From Shewanella algicola (lineage in GTDB: Bacteria > Pseudomonadota > Gammaproteobacteria > Enterobacterales > Shewanellaceae), in the NCBI RefSeq assembly GCF_014648035.1, contig NZ_BMQI01000022.1, positions 1-64,000 on the forward strand: DNA of 64,000 nt, in the 5' to 3' direction. Positions 1 through 7,588 of this stretch are shown piece by piece. Position 1 is the stretch's first letter. Each line of letters opens with the position of its first letter. The notes beneath the pieces are model-generated. The model had not been told where the DNA came from. It saw nothing but the letters and a program-made list of their open reading frames with translations, and searched no databases. The translations under genes were made by a program, and so were the position numbers.

Positions 1-2
1 AG

Positions 3-137
3 AGCAACGCAGGAGCAGTTGCCGAGAACAACTATGCCTACAATTCTATTACTTGCCTAGAAGACACAGAACTCCCGCTGAATGACCAGATAATTAGTGG
101 AATTGGTATCAATCCAATATCTGCTCGCTGCAGTTAG
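3..137 (+). CDS. 3' end of a truncated reading frame, possibly a polymorphic-toxin or haemagglutinin tail
   Basis: The third frame is open from the window edge to a TAG at 135–137 and encodes 44 residues with no start codon in view. The residues AGAVAENNYA near the beginning resemble the ENN-type linker found before C-terminal toxin modules in CdiA/haemagglutinin and Rhs-like proteins; this is a resemblance by eye only. Two cysteines follow in the short tail. The tail is too short to hold a complete toxin domain, so it may be a decayed or displaced C-terminus. It could also be chance open frame, since nothing upstream is visible. Confidence 0.33.
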   Translation, partial: SNAGAVAENNYAYNSITCLEDTELPLNDQIISGIGINPISARCS

Positions 138-306
138 TATAATTAATACTTTTGCCAGTGTCATTGTTTGAGTCAGTTTGCATTTATCGGTGAGTTATTT
201 TGTGATGCCGATGTTTTTTGGTAGATTAGCAAGCTATAACAGCATTACTGATTTAACCTCAACGCGAACCGAGGTTAATCACCCCCACAATTAGGGAAAG
301 ATTACC

Positions 307-840
307 ATGATCAAAGCTAAAATCGGCATCGTGACAGTAAGCGATCGTGCCAGCGCTGGCGTATATGAAGACTTGTCTGGCAAAGCCATTATTGATGTAT
401 TAAATGAGTATTTAACCTCTGAGTGGGAGCCTGTGTATAAGGTGATCCCAGATGAGCAAGATGTGATTGAAGCCACCTTGATTGATTTAGCTGACAATCA
501 AGATTGCTGTTTAATTGTCACCACGGGTGGTACTGGCCCGGCTAAACGCGATGTGACCCCAGAAGCAACTGAAGCCGTGTGCGATAGAATGATGCCTGGC
601 TTTGGTGAGCTAATGCGCACCGAGTCGTTAAAGTTTGTGCCAACGGCTATTTTGTCGCGTCAAACAGCAGGGTTACGTGATGATTCGTTAATTGTTAATT
701 TACCGGGCAAGCCTAAGTCTATCCGCGAATGTTTAGACGCGGTATTCCCTGCAATTCCGTATTGTATCGACTTAATGGATGGTCCATTTTTAGAGTGTGA
801 TGAAGCGGTCATTAAGCCGTTTAGACCTAAAGCAAAGTAG
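307..840 (+). CDS. mogA: Molybdopterin adenylyltransferase MogA
   Basis: MogA adenylylates molybdopterin in the cytoplasm, making MPT-AMP, the substrate into which MoeA inserts molybdate. The 177-residue protein has the usual family length. It opens with KIGIVTVSDRAS and carries the nucleotide-binding TTGGTGPAKRDVTPEAT motif at about residues 75–91 and the NLPGKP motif near residue 134, both typical of MogA/MoaB. An AGGGAAAG ribosome-binding site at 293–300 supports the ATG at 307. It stands alone here with its own terminator; moeA, mobB and mobA lie about 55 kb away in the same window. MogA rather than MoaB is chosen from the length and the GxGP...RDVTPEA form. Confidence 0.95.
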   Translation: MIKAKIGIVTVSDRASAGVYEDLSGKAIIDVLNEYLTSEWEPVYKVIPDEQDVIEATLIDLADNQDCCLIVTTGGTGPAKRDVTPEATEAVCDRMMPGFGELMRTESLKFVPTAILSRQTAGLRDDSLIVNLPGKPKSIRECLDAVFPAIPYCIDLMDGPFLECDEAVIKPFRPKAK

Positions 841-891
841 TGCTAGCAGATATTGGCGATACACTAATAACCACTGCTTTATATCAAAAAG

Positions 892-919
892 AATGCCGTC
901 AAATATGACGGCATTTTTA
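892..919 (+). terminator. Rho-independent terminator after mogA
   Basis: A 9-bp perfect stem (AATGCCGTC / GACGGCATT) with a six-base loop is followed by TTTTAT. It lies about 50 bases after the mogA stop codon. Confidence 0.85.
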
Positions 920-971
920 TGTCTGGCTATGCTTGTTGGCAAAGGTTGGTATGAGCGACCGAGCTGCAACA

Positions 972-1196
972 CTACAAGCTTTTAAACTGTTGCTTGAGTT
1001 CAAAGTCGTTGTCGGTTACCAATCTTTCCAGCACTTGTATGCGCTCAATCAATGCCTGGTTTTGTGCTTTTAAGTCGGCCAGACCATCGACCTCTGTTTT
1101 TTGCTTATGCTTTAAATACTGTTTAAACATTTCGGATGCCGTAGTACCGACAATTACGATAAATACCAGTGCGATAATCGCCATATCTTCGTTCAT
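972..1196 (-). CDS. Small PspB-like inner-membrane protein
   Basis: This 74-residue protein has one hydrophobic segment at about residues 4–21 followed by a charged, probably coiled-coil tail containing RIQVLERLV. That tail resembles the RIQALESIL region of PspB, the membrane partner of PspC in the phage-shock envelope stress response, and the length also fits. No pspA or pspC is adjacent, so the name rests on architecture and a short similarity. The start is placed at ATG 1196 because an AAGGAG site lies five to six bases upstream; an in-frame GTG at 1202 is too close to that site. It lies downstream of the ABC exporter genes on the same strand, separated from them by a hairpin at 1247–1275. 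Confidence 0.6.
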   Translation of the reverse strand: MNEDMAIIALVFIVIVGTTASEMFKQYLKHKQKTEVDGLADLKAQNQALIERIQVLERLVTDNDFELKQQFKSL

Positions 1197-1246
1197 AATC
1201 ACTCCTTAATTTATGTTGTTTTTGTCAATGTTATCGTCTTAAAGTC

Positions 1247-1275
1247 CTCGCCTTAATTCATATAATTAAGGCGAG
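1247..1275 (-). terminator. Perfect 12-bp hairpin after the NatAB genes
   Basis: CTCGCCTTAATT and AATTAAGGCGAG pair perfectly around a five-base loop, directly after the natB stop codon. There is no clear U-tract on the minus strand, so it may be a weak terminator, an mRNA 3'-end stabiliser or an attenuator before the PspB-like gene. Confidence 0.5.
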
Positions 1276-1305
1276 TAGATCTATTAACTATTTTATAACT
1301 ATGGC

Positions 1306-2439
1306 TTACAGCCCAAAGACCACTTTTTCACTTTTTAGTGACTTTTCTAATCCGGCCGCTAGAGCTACAGCAATGATTAAGGTGGTCACTGATGACACGA
1401 TTAACTGCATCATTGGGATTTCGCGACCTTTAATAAAGTCCATTAATGCTTGTTGCTGGCCTGATACCGGTAACCACTGCAATATCTCTGGGGCAATGTT
1501 GTAGCTGGCTGCCATTGACAGTGCCAGCGGCACAAATAACACCATGGTTAAGTATGACTGCGCTTCTTTAAAGGTTTTGGCCATAAACGACACATACAAT
1601 TGCAAGGTAGCTGCCATGAGTGCGACAGGGATGCCGACCAGGAACATAAGTCCCATAAAGTCCTGGCTAATGTTGACGGTAAAGCCAATTTCTTGCCAAG
1701 GCACAAAGGGGTAGGCCACTTTTGACACCAGCAAGATTAAAATGAGTCCTAGCAGTGCAAAGCAGGTCACGGCAATAATTTTGCCCAACACTAATTGGCG
1801 GGTGCTCATTGGATGGCTAAGTAGCAATGCCAGTGAGTTACGTTCACGTTCGCCGGCACTGGTGTCGATGGCCAGGTTCATGCCAGAAATAAACACCGAG
1901 TACATCATGGTGAAAATAGCGATACCCAAAATCATTCCGCCTTTTGAATCTGCGGTGGCTTTGTCTTCAACATTGATTTTGATTGGTTGGGTAATGCCAG
2001 GGTTAATCCCGCGGGCAATTAAGCGTAAGCTGCCCATTTCTGCACTGTAAGCCTGCAGCTGTCGCTCAAGACGGCGGATAGACTTTTGGATCTTTTCATC
2101 TGAGTTATCAGCAACCAATAACACTTCTGCAGGCTTAGCTTTCGCCATGTTGGCGGCGTAATCATCACTAATGGTTAAGGTGATTTTATTCGCCTGTTCA
2201 TCGTCTGCATGGTTAATGCCGTTATTGCTGAGGTAGCGCACTAAATCAGGTGCGTTATTGGCATTTTTAATGTTGATGTTAAGATCTTCTGGGCTAGACA
2301 GTTGACCAATTAACACCATAAATAGGCCACACATGATCAGTGGCGTACCCATGGCATAATATAAACCTGCCATGACAGAGCGTTTGTCTCGTGCGGCATC
2401 AATAAGTTCTTTGCGCACCATTGCGAGTATCATTTTCAT
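1306..2439 (-). CDS. natB: ABC exporter permease, NatB/ABC-2 family
   Basis: This is the membrane subunit of an ABC-2 type exporter of the NatB family, which in Bacillus exports sodium; the substrate here is unknown. The 377-residue protein has an N-terminal transmembrane segment at about residues 24–45, then a large extracytoplasmic region of about 130 residues, then five or so transmembrane helices in the C-terminal half. The AGERERNSLALLLSHPMSTRQLVLGK stretch near residues 190–216 is the conserved coupling region of this family. The start codon overlaps the stop codon of the ATPase gene by one base (TAATG), so the two are translationally coupled. Confidence 0.85.
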   Translation of the reverse strand: MKMILAMVRKELIDAARDKRSVMAGLYYAMGTPLIMCGLFMVLIGQLSSPEDLNINIKNANNAPDLVRYLSNNGINHADDEQANKITLTISDDYAANMAKAKPAEVLLVADNSDEKIQKSIRRLERQLQAYSAEMGSLRLIARGINPGITQPIKINVEDKATADSKGGMILGIAIFTMMYSVFISGMNLAIDTSAGERERNSLALLLSHPMSTRQLVLGKIIAVTCFALLGLILILLVSKVAYPFVPWQEIGFTVNISQDFMGLMFLVGIPVALMAATLQLYVSFMAKTFKEAQSYLTMVLFVPLALSMAASYNIAPEILQWLPVSGQQQALMDFIKGREIPMMQLIVSSVTTLIIAVALAAGLEKSLKSEKVVFGL

Positions 2440-3173
2440 TATGCTGCAATCCCTTCGTCAGTACCGATAAGTTCGATAAATGCATCTTCTAGTGAGTCTT
2501 TGCCCGTTTGCTGACACAGTTCGTCAGGGCTACCAATGGCGACCACTTTGCCGTTTGCCATAACAATGACGCGGTCACATAAGGCGGCAACCTCTTGCAT
2601 TACGTGGCTTGAAAACAACACACAATGTCCTTGTGCTTTTAGTTGCAATAAAATGTCGCGCAGTAAGCGGGTGCTCATCACATCAAGTCCGCGGGTCGGC
2701 TCATCTAAAATGATGTTGCTTGGCTGATGCACTATGGCTTGCGCCAATGCCGTTTTCATCCGTTGACCTTGCGAGAAACCTTTGCAACGACGGTCGCTAA
2801 TGTCTTCTAGCTTTAATTGGGCAATGACATTGGCGGTGGCTTCTTTGGCTTGCTTACGCGTCATACCGCTTAGCTCGGCAAAGAAACTAATGTATTCACG
2901 CGGCGTAAGGCGTTCGTACAATCCAAATGGGTCGGGGAATAACCCTAATTGCTTTTTTGCGCCTATTGGGTCAACCGCGACGTCTATATTGTCTACTGTG
3001 GCGGTGCCTGAGTCTGGTTTAAGTAAACCAAACAAGGTGCGTAAACAGGTGGTTTTACCGGCGCCATTTGGGCCAAGCAAACCAGTGATTTGGCCATTTT
3101 CAGCACTAAAACTTAAATCGTCTAACGCCTGCACATCGCCAATTTTTTTGGTTAAGTTTGCAACAGTAATCAT
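2439..3173 (-). CDS. natA: ABC exporter ATP-binding subunit, NatA family
   Basis: This cytoplasmic ATPase powers the adjacent NatB-type permease. Its 244 residues contain the Walker A GPNGAGKTT near residue 34, the signature FSQGQRMK near residue 135, Walker B NIILDEPTRGLD near residue 155 and a switch histidine in SSHVM. The protein has the length of a single nucleotide-binding domain with a short tail. It begins three bases after the stop codon of the exported hydrolase and overlaps natB, so hydrolase, ATPase and permease form one minus-strand operon. Confidence 0.9.
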   Translation of the reverse strand: MITVANLTKKIGDVQALDDLSFSAENGQITGLLGPNGAGKTTCLRTLFGLLKPDSGTATVDNIDVAVDPIGAKKQLGLFPDPFGLYERLTPREYISFFAELSGMTRKQAKEATANVIAQLKLEDISDRRCKGFSQGQRMKTALAQAIVHQPSNIILDEPTRGLDVMSTRLLRDILLQLKAQGHCVLFSSHVMQEVAALCDRVIVMANGKVVAIGSPDELCQQTGKDSLEDAFIELIGTDEGIAA

Positions 3174-3175
3174 GA

Positions 3176-4780
3176 CTATTCCTTATCTTCAGCTGTATTT
3201 GCTGGCGCTGTTGTGTCGGTTTTAATATCTGTGTCGGTGCTGGCAATCGGTAATGCTTCTACTGTGTTGGCATTAAGATAAAAGCTGCGGCGCACATCTT
3301 TTTGTAAGCATTGGCCATCAATCTCTTTTAGTGAGCCTTGATCAACTAATTGCGCAATTAAATCGTTACCGCAACTTTGATAGGCCACACCGTGAGTCGC
3401 GTAAGGCGCAATAAAATGCTTCGACTTGGTGAGTTTTTCTTGTGCCAGAGCGCCCCAGTTTGGTGGTGTTGCTGGGTCGAGTTCGCCAGACAATAATAAA
3501 GTAGGAATGTCGCTGTCGATTGGGTTACTAAAGCTGTCATCTTCTTGCTTTGTTGGCCATGCCTCACAGGTTTTTTCTAACCCATCTAACATGCTGCCAC
3601 TGATGTAAGATTCTTTAGCGTCTTTACGCATTTGTTCGGTAATACGGTGAATATCCTCACCACATACCACTGATGCATGCATACCCATTGCTATCCCTGT
3701 ACTGTTGGCCGTTAAGGAGTAAATACCTAAAATGGGCTGGTAGTTGCCTTGCGCGGCTTGGTTTACTGCATGAGGGATAAGCGCACGGAGATTAGGCATA
3801 TACATCGCCATGCGGATAGCCCCTGTGAACTTACTACGCGTGAGTAAAAAGTCGCTAGGCTCGTCAGTTTGTGGGTCGCGCACTTTTTGGCTAATCGGTG
3901 CATCGGCGAGTTGTTGATCGACTTTATTATACTCGTCGACTAAATCAGGAAACTGCTGCTGACATTCAGGATTGCTTTTACAATCGCGCCATAGCACGTT
4001 TAAACCACGCTCAATTGAACTACCAATGGCCACTACGCTTTGTTGCATTGGCACTACACCGTCTAATGTTACTGTGGCTAATGCTTCAGGATAATGGCGC
4101 ATATACAACTGAGCCATGCGTGAACCATAAGAAATACCGTATAAGTGCAGCTTGGTATAACCTAAAAACTCGCGTACTGCCTCAAAGTCTTTTAATGCGA
4201 TATTGCTGCCGTATTGAGTCACGTCGGCATCGATCCCCGCTAAACATTCTTCGGTTATTGCCAGCATGTCGAGGTCGTCTTCATTGATGTTGAGTGCATT
4301 TAAGTCACCGTCGTCGCAACTCAAAATATTCGATTGGCCAGTGCCACGCTGGTCGATAAGTAAAATATCGCGTTGTTGACGTACTTTGGTCAACATACGG
4401 TCAAATCCAGCGGCATTTTCGATAGCCGATTGGCCAGGACCACCGGCAATGGCGAGTAATGCCTCATCTGGGTGGGTGTTTTTAATTGCAGGTAAAATCG
4501 CAAAGTGAATGTCGATTTGCTTACCGTCAGGTTGCTTTGGGTTTTCAGGTACGCTGATTTTGCCACACTGAAACTGCTCATCTAAGCCATCTAAATAGCA
4601 TGTGGTTGTTTTAGCTGGCGCTGCAACGAGTGTGTCTGCGGTATCTGCAACGCTGTGGTTAGCGAGCAAAATAGCCACTGCAACAGCCACCCAGCGGCTA
4701 GCACGAGTTGCCGATTGGCATAAACCTAAAGCGCGTAATCGCGATATTGAGGTTGTGTTGACAAACTTCCTGTTGATCAT
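3176..4780 (-). CDS. Exported alpha/beta hydrolase, tripeptidyl-aminopeptidase (TAP-like) family
   Basis: A serine hydrolase of the family that includes Streptomyces tripeptidyl aminopeptidase and proline iminopeptidases; it probably trims peptides outside the cytoplasm. The ATG at 4780 has an AAAGGAAA site seven bases upstream and gives 534 residues; upstream ATGs at 4828 and 4801 lack such a site. A long basic N-terminus and hydrophobic stretch (VAVAVAILLA) ending near HSVADTA look like a signal sequence. The oxyanion region LAIAGGPGQS and the nucleophile elbow GISYGS are visible, and the C-terminus has LLLSGELDPATPP and the catalytic-histidine region ATHGV. It is the first gene of an operon with natA and natB, suggesting that the exporter and hydrolase act on related compounds. 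Confidence 0.85.
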   Translation of the reverse strand: MINRKFVNTTSISRLRALGLCQSATRASRWVAVAVAILLANHSVADTADTLVAAPAKTTTCYLDGLDEQFQCGKISVPENPKQPDGKQIDIHFAILPAIKNTHPDEALLAIAGGPGQSAIENAAGFDRMLTKVRQQRDILLIDQRGTGQSNILSCDDGDLNALNINEDDLDMLAITEECLAGIDADVTQYGSNIALKDFEAVREFLGYTKLHLYGISYGSRMAQLYMRHYPEALATVTLDGVVPMQQSVVAIGSSIERGLNVLWRDCKSNPECQQQFPDLVDEYNKVDQQLADAPISQKVRDPQTDEPSDFLLTRSKFTGAIRMAMYMPNLRALIPHAVNQAAQGNYQPILGIYSLTANSTGIAMGMHASVVCGEDIHRITEQMRKDAKESYISGSMLDGLEKTCEAWPTKQEDDSFSNPIDSDIPTLLLSGELDPATPPNWGALAQEKLTKSKHFIAPYATHGVAYQSCGNDLIAQLVDQGSLKEIDGQCLQKDVRRSFYLNANTVEALPIASTDTDIKTDTTAPANTAEDKE

Positions 4781-4848
4781 CGGAACGTTTCCTTTTTGCA
4801 TTTCATGACGATTATGATACCTTAACATCTAGTGTATGAGTGTATCAA

Positions 4849-4860
4849 TGTATTAATACA
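4849..4860. promoter_or_regulatory. Candidate operator for the YtrA-type repressor
   Basis: TGTATTAATACA is a perfect 12-bp palindrome 14 bases before the GntR-family start codon, in the divergent gap between the exported hydrolase and the regulator. Further TGTAT elements lie just upstream at 4833–4845. Autoregulation through such a site is usual for YtrA-type regulators; the assignment is inference. Confidence 0.42.
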
Positions 4861-4874
4861 GTTGTTAAAGGCTA

Positions 4875-5252
4875 ATGTTAGAATTACTGAATGTCAACCC
4901 CAGCAGTGGCGAACCCATTTATCGACAATTGCATGATCAAATCGTGCGCTTAATTGTTGGCGGTCAATTGCAGCCTGAAGATGTACTTCCTTCAGTGCGC
5001 CAATTGGCTGAACATTTGGCCGTAAACCCAATGACAGTGTCGCGTGCGATGCAACAACTTGTCGACCAGGGCTGGGTCGAGCGTCGTCGTGGCCAGCCGT
5101 CACGGGTGGCTGCGAGAACATCAGCAAATAACGCCTCAGGCAGCAGTTTATTAGCGCCGCAGATAAGCGCATTAGTTGAGCAAGCACAACAATTAGGTGT
5201 GGAATACGACGAGTTGCAACAGTTATTGAAGCAATTTTGGCAAAAAGAATAG
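4875..5252 (+). CDS. GntR-family (YtrA subfamily) transcriptional regulator
   Basis: The 125-residue protein has only the N-terminal winged helix of GntR proteins (SGEPIYRQLHDQIV through LAVNPMTVSRAMQQL, about residues 12–60) plus a short C-terminal helix. This is the YtrA architecture, which usually represses an adjacent ABC transporter operon. The next two genes are exactly that: an ATPase starting about 40 bases downstream and a membrane subunit. No ligand-binding domain is present. A palindrome sits just upstream and may be its own operator. Confidence 0.88.
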   Translation: MLELLNVNPSSGEPIYRQLHDQIVRLIVGGQLQPEDVLPSVRQLAEHLAVNPMTVSRAMQQLVDQGWVERRRGQPSRVAARTSANNASGSSLLAPQISALVEQAQQLGVEYDELQQLLKQFWQKE

Positions 5253-5289
5253 CCGTCATTTAAGCTAAATTTTGGTAGGAAAGTCGAAC

Positions 5290-6159
5290 ATGGAAGCCGA
5301 AGATAAGCCCGTTTTACAGTTTACCTTAGTCAATAAAACCTATGCCGAGACAACTAAGTCTGCAACCGGGCATAAGGTGTTAGCCGATTTATCGATAACA
5401 CTTTATCCTGGGATGGTCGTGGGATTATTAGGTCAAAATGGCGCGGGTAAATCGACATTAATGCGCTGCGCGTTAGGAATTGTTGATATCGATAACGGCA
5501 ACATCAATACCCTAGGCGAATCGCCAGAAAACCTTTCCATTGAAGCAAAACAACATATCGGCTATGTGCCACAACAGCCTTTTGGCTACGAAGGCTTTAC
5601 CATAGATAAAGCCTTAGAATTGCACCGCAGTTTTTACCCGCAGTGGGACATCGCCCTAGAACAAGATTGGTTAAATCGCTTTGATTTAGATGTTACTCAA
5701 GCCGTGCAAAAACTGTCTGTCGGTCAGCGTCAATCGTTAGCCTTGATTATGGCGATGGCGTATCGGCCGACCTTGTTGTTACTCGACGAACCTGTTGCTA
5801 GCCTCGACCCTATCGCCCGTCGCCAATTTATGGGTGACCTGTTCGATCTTGCCCTCGAATCAGGTTCGGCGGTATTGTTTTCATCGCACATCACCTCAGA
5901 CTTAGAACGTGTCGCCAGCCATGTTGCGTTAATCAAAAAAGGCGACTTAGTGCTGTTTAAAGAAATTGATGCCCTGCGTGAAGAGGTTAAATTACTCACT
6001 ATTAACGACGACACCGAACTACCTGCAAGCTACAGAATATTGAGCCAAACCGGCCAAACTGTGCTGGTGGACACCCAGGGTAACTCGGATGTTATTACTG
6101 GTGTGCAAAATGAAAAATCATTAAATTTAGAACAGTTATTTATGGAGCTGCACCGATGA
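5290..6159 (+). CDS. ABC transporter ATP-binding protein of the GntR-linked exporter
   Basis: A cytoplasmic ATPase with Walker A GQNGAGKST, a degenerate signature LSVGQRQSL, Walker B LLLLDEPVASLD and the switch histidine in SSHIT. The roughly 290-residue length includes a C-terminal extension of about 70 residues after the ATPase core, as in YtrB/BcrA-type exporters. The start is set at ATG 5290, seven bases after a TAGGAAAG site; a TTG at 5272 in frame precedes that site and is unlikely. Its stop codon overlaps the start of the membrane gene (ATGA), indicating coupling. The substrate is unknown; antimicrobial peptides or cell-wall stress are typical for relatives. Confidence 0.88.
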   Translation: MEAEDKPVLQFTLVNKTYAETTKSATGHKVLADLSITLYPGMVVGLLGQNGAGKSTLMRCALGIVDIDNGNINTLGESPENLSIEAKQHIGYVPQQPFGYEGFTIDKALELHRSFYPQWDIALEQDWLNRFDLDVTQAVQKLSVGQRQSLALIMAMAYRPTLLLLDEPVASLDPIARRQFMGDLFDLALESGSAVLFSSHITSDLERVASHVALIKKGDLVLFKEIDALREEVKLLTINDDTELPASYRILSQTGQTVLVDTQGNSDVITGVQNEKSLNLEQLFMELHR

Positions 6160-7448
6160 GTGCGCAGCAACCTCAAAGCCCACTAGCCGCATGGCGTAAA
6201 CCCTATCAGGGTATGTTGCGTTTGTGGTTATATGACTTAGGTAGCGTCAGTTTTTTAGGCACGAGCCTGCTTGGACTCATGCTTGGACTTGCGCTGTTAA
6301 TTAGCGGAAAAACCGATGTGGTGAGTTTGGTTTTTGCTATGTCGACAGTCTCAGCGGCTGCCAGTATTGCCTGGCAGTTAAATCGCTTAGTGGCGACTGA
6401 GACCAGTCAATTAATCCCAGGTTATCAAGCCAATGTATTGCAACAGGCGCTGAGCATAGCGCTGGCGGTTATTGGGTTTCAGGTGTTAGCCTGTGTGATT
6501 TTTTCGGCATATGAAGTCATAGCGCAATTGTGGTTAGCCGTTGCGGTTGGGCTTGGCTTTGTATGGCTCTGCTTGTGGCGCAGTCATTATTTTCATTTAT
6601 CGTTTGCGCTGTTTATTGCGGTGCCATTTTTAGATGAGCTCGCCTCTCGTTTGTCGCTGTGGGCCAGCTTAATCATTGTTGCCATGCTGTTTTATCGTGT
6701 GGTTGGCTTATGTCGGCAACTGCGCTGGAACAGCGATGCGCGGGTGGTCTACCTCAATGCAGTGCAAATGGGCTGGATGTGGTTACCGAGCATTAAAGGT
6801 GTTGCGTGGGTGGGTAAATTCGAGCGCCTGTTTCATCCAATGAATTTCTTTATTGGCCCTGTGTTAACCATGATGATGCTAACCCTGCCTGTTATCGCCA
6901 TAGTCTTAATGCTGATTTCGTGGCTGTTCGATTTTAATCTACCAACTGTGTTTTTAATTGCTCAATTTTCAGTGATCAGCTGTGCGATTATTCATTGGAG
7001 CCGTATTCAACGTTGGCGTGCCACCGAAACCTTATTTTTATTGCCTTGTTACAGCGGATTAAGCGGGATGAAAGAGGCTTTTTACCGCAGTCAAAATCGT
7101 TTTATTGCGGTGATGGTGTTGATAGTGACCGCAATAGGGTTACTAAAATCCTTGTTTGAACCGCAACTCAGCCTGATGTTTTTAATTCACTTAAGTTTAA
7201 GCACCTTTTGGGGCTGTGCCATTATGCTCGGTACTGGGGCTGCAAGCCGAAATAGTCATCAAGCCACAGCGGCGATGTTGGTGGTGCTTTTGCACTCTAT
7301 AGTGGTGTCTATGAGTTTTGCTGCGCTAAGAGATGGCGACAGTATAACTCCGTGGCTATTGCTGGATATTCCGCTAACCGTCGTCGGTGTGCTGGCATTG
7401 ATGTGGGGTAAGCGACAGCTTTGGAAGCACGGTATTACCGCGCCTTAA
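6156..7448 (+). CDS. Multi-spanning membrane subunit of the GntR-linked ABC exporter
   Basis: I recognise no strong family signature, but this 430-residue protein has about ten hydrophobic helices arranged in two clusters (roughly residues 30–185 and 235–420), and it is coupled to the ATPase by a four-base ATGA overlap. That makes it the likely transmembrane partner. It is larger than a simple ABC-2 permease. Tryptophan and leucine content is high, as in other Gram-negative members linked to YtrA regulators. The operon ends here; no strong terminator is visible before the next gene. Confidence 0.75.
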   Translation: MSAQQPQSPLAAWRKPYQGMLRLWLYDLGSVSFLGTSLLGLMLGLALLISGKTDVVSLVFAMSTVSAAASIAWQLNRLVATETSQLIPGYQANVLQQALSIALAVIGFQVLACVIFSAYEVIAQLWLAVAVGLGFVWLCLWRSHYFHLSFALFIAVPFLDELASRLSLWASLIIVAMLFYRVVGLCRQLRWNSDARVVYLNAVQMGWMWLPSIKGVAWVGKFERLFHPMNFFIGPVLTMMMLTLPVIAIVLMLISWLFDFNLPTVFLIAQFSVISCAIIHWSRIQRWRATETLFLLPCYSGLSGMKEAFYRSQNRFIAVMVLIVTAIGLLKSLFEPQLSLMFLIHLSLSTFWGCAIMLGTGAASRNSHQATAAMLVVLLHSIVVSMSFAALRDGDSITPWLLLDIPLTVVGVLALMWGKRQLWKHGITAP

Positions 7449-7588
7449 AGTAGTATTTGTTGTTTATCAGTTTTGCTTGTGAACGTGAGATTAATCGCAC
7501 AAATAGAGCAAAAGCTCTTATGATTTTTTTTAGCTTCAGGTAGAATGCAAAAAGCGGAACACTTGTAAGCTAAAAAGGTCACTGTTAA

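Noticed and set aside
3898..4287. 129-codon plus-strand frame opposite the exported hydrolase gene
   Set aside because: It lies wholly antisense to a well-supported enzyme and shows no domain.
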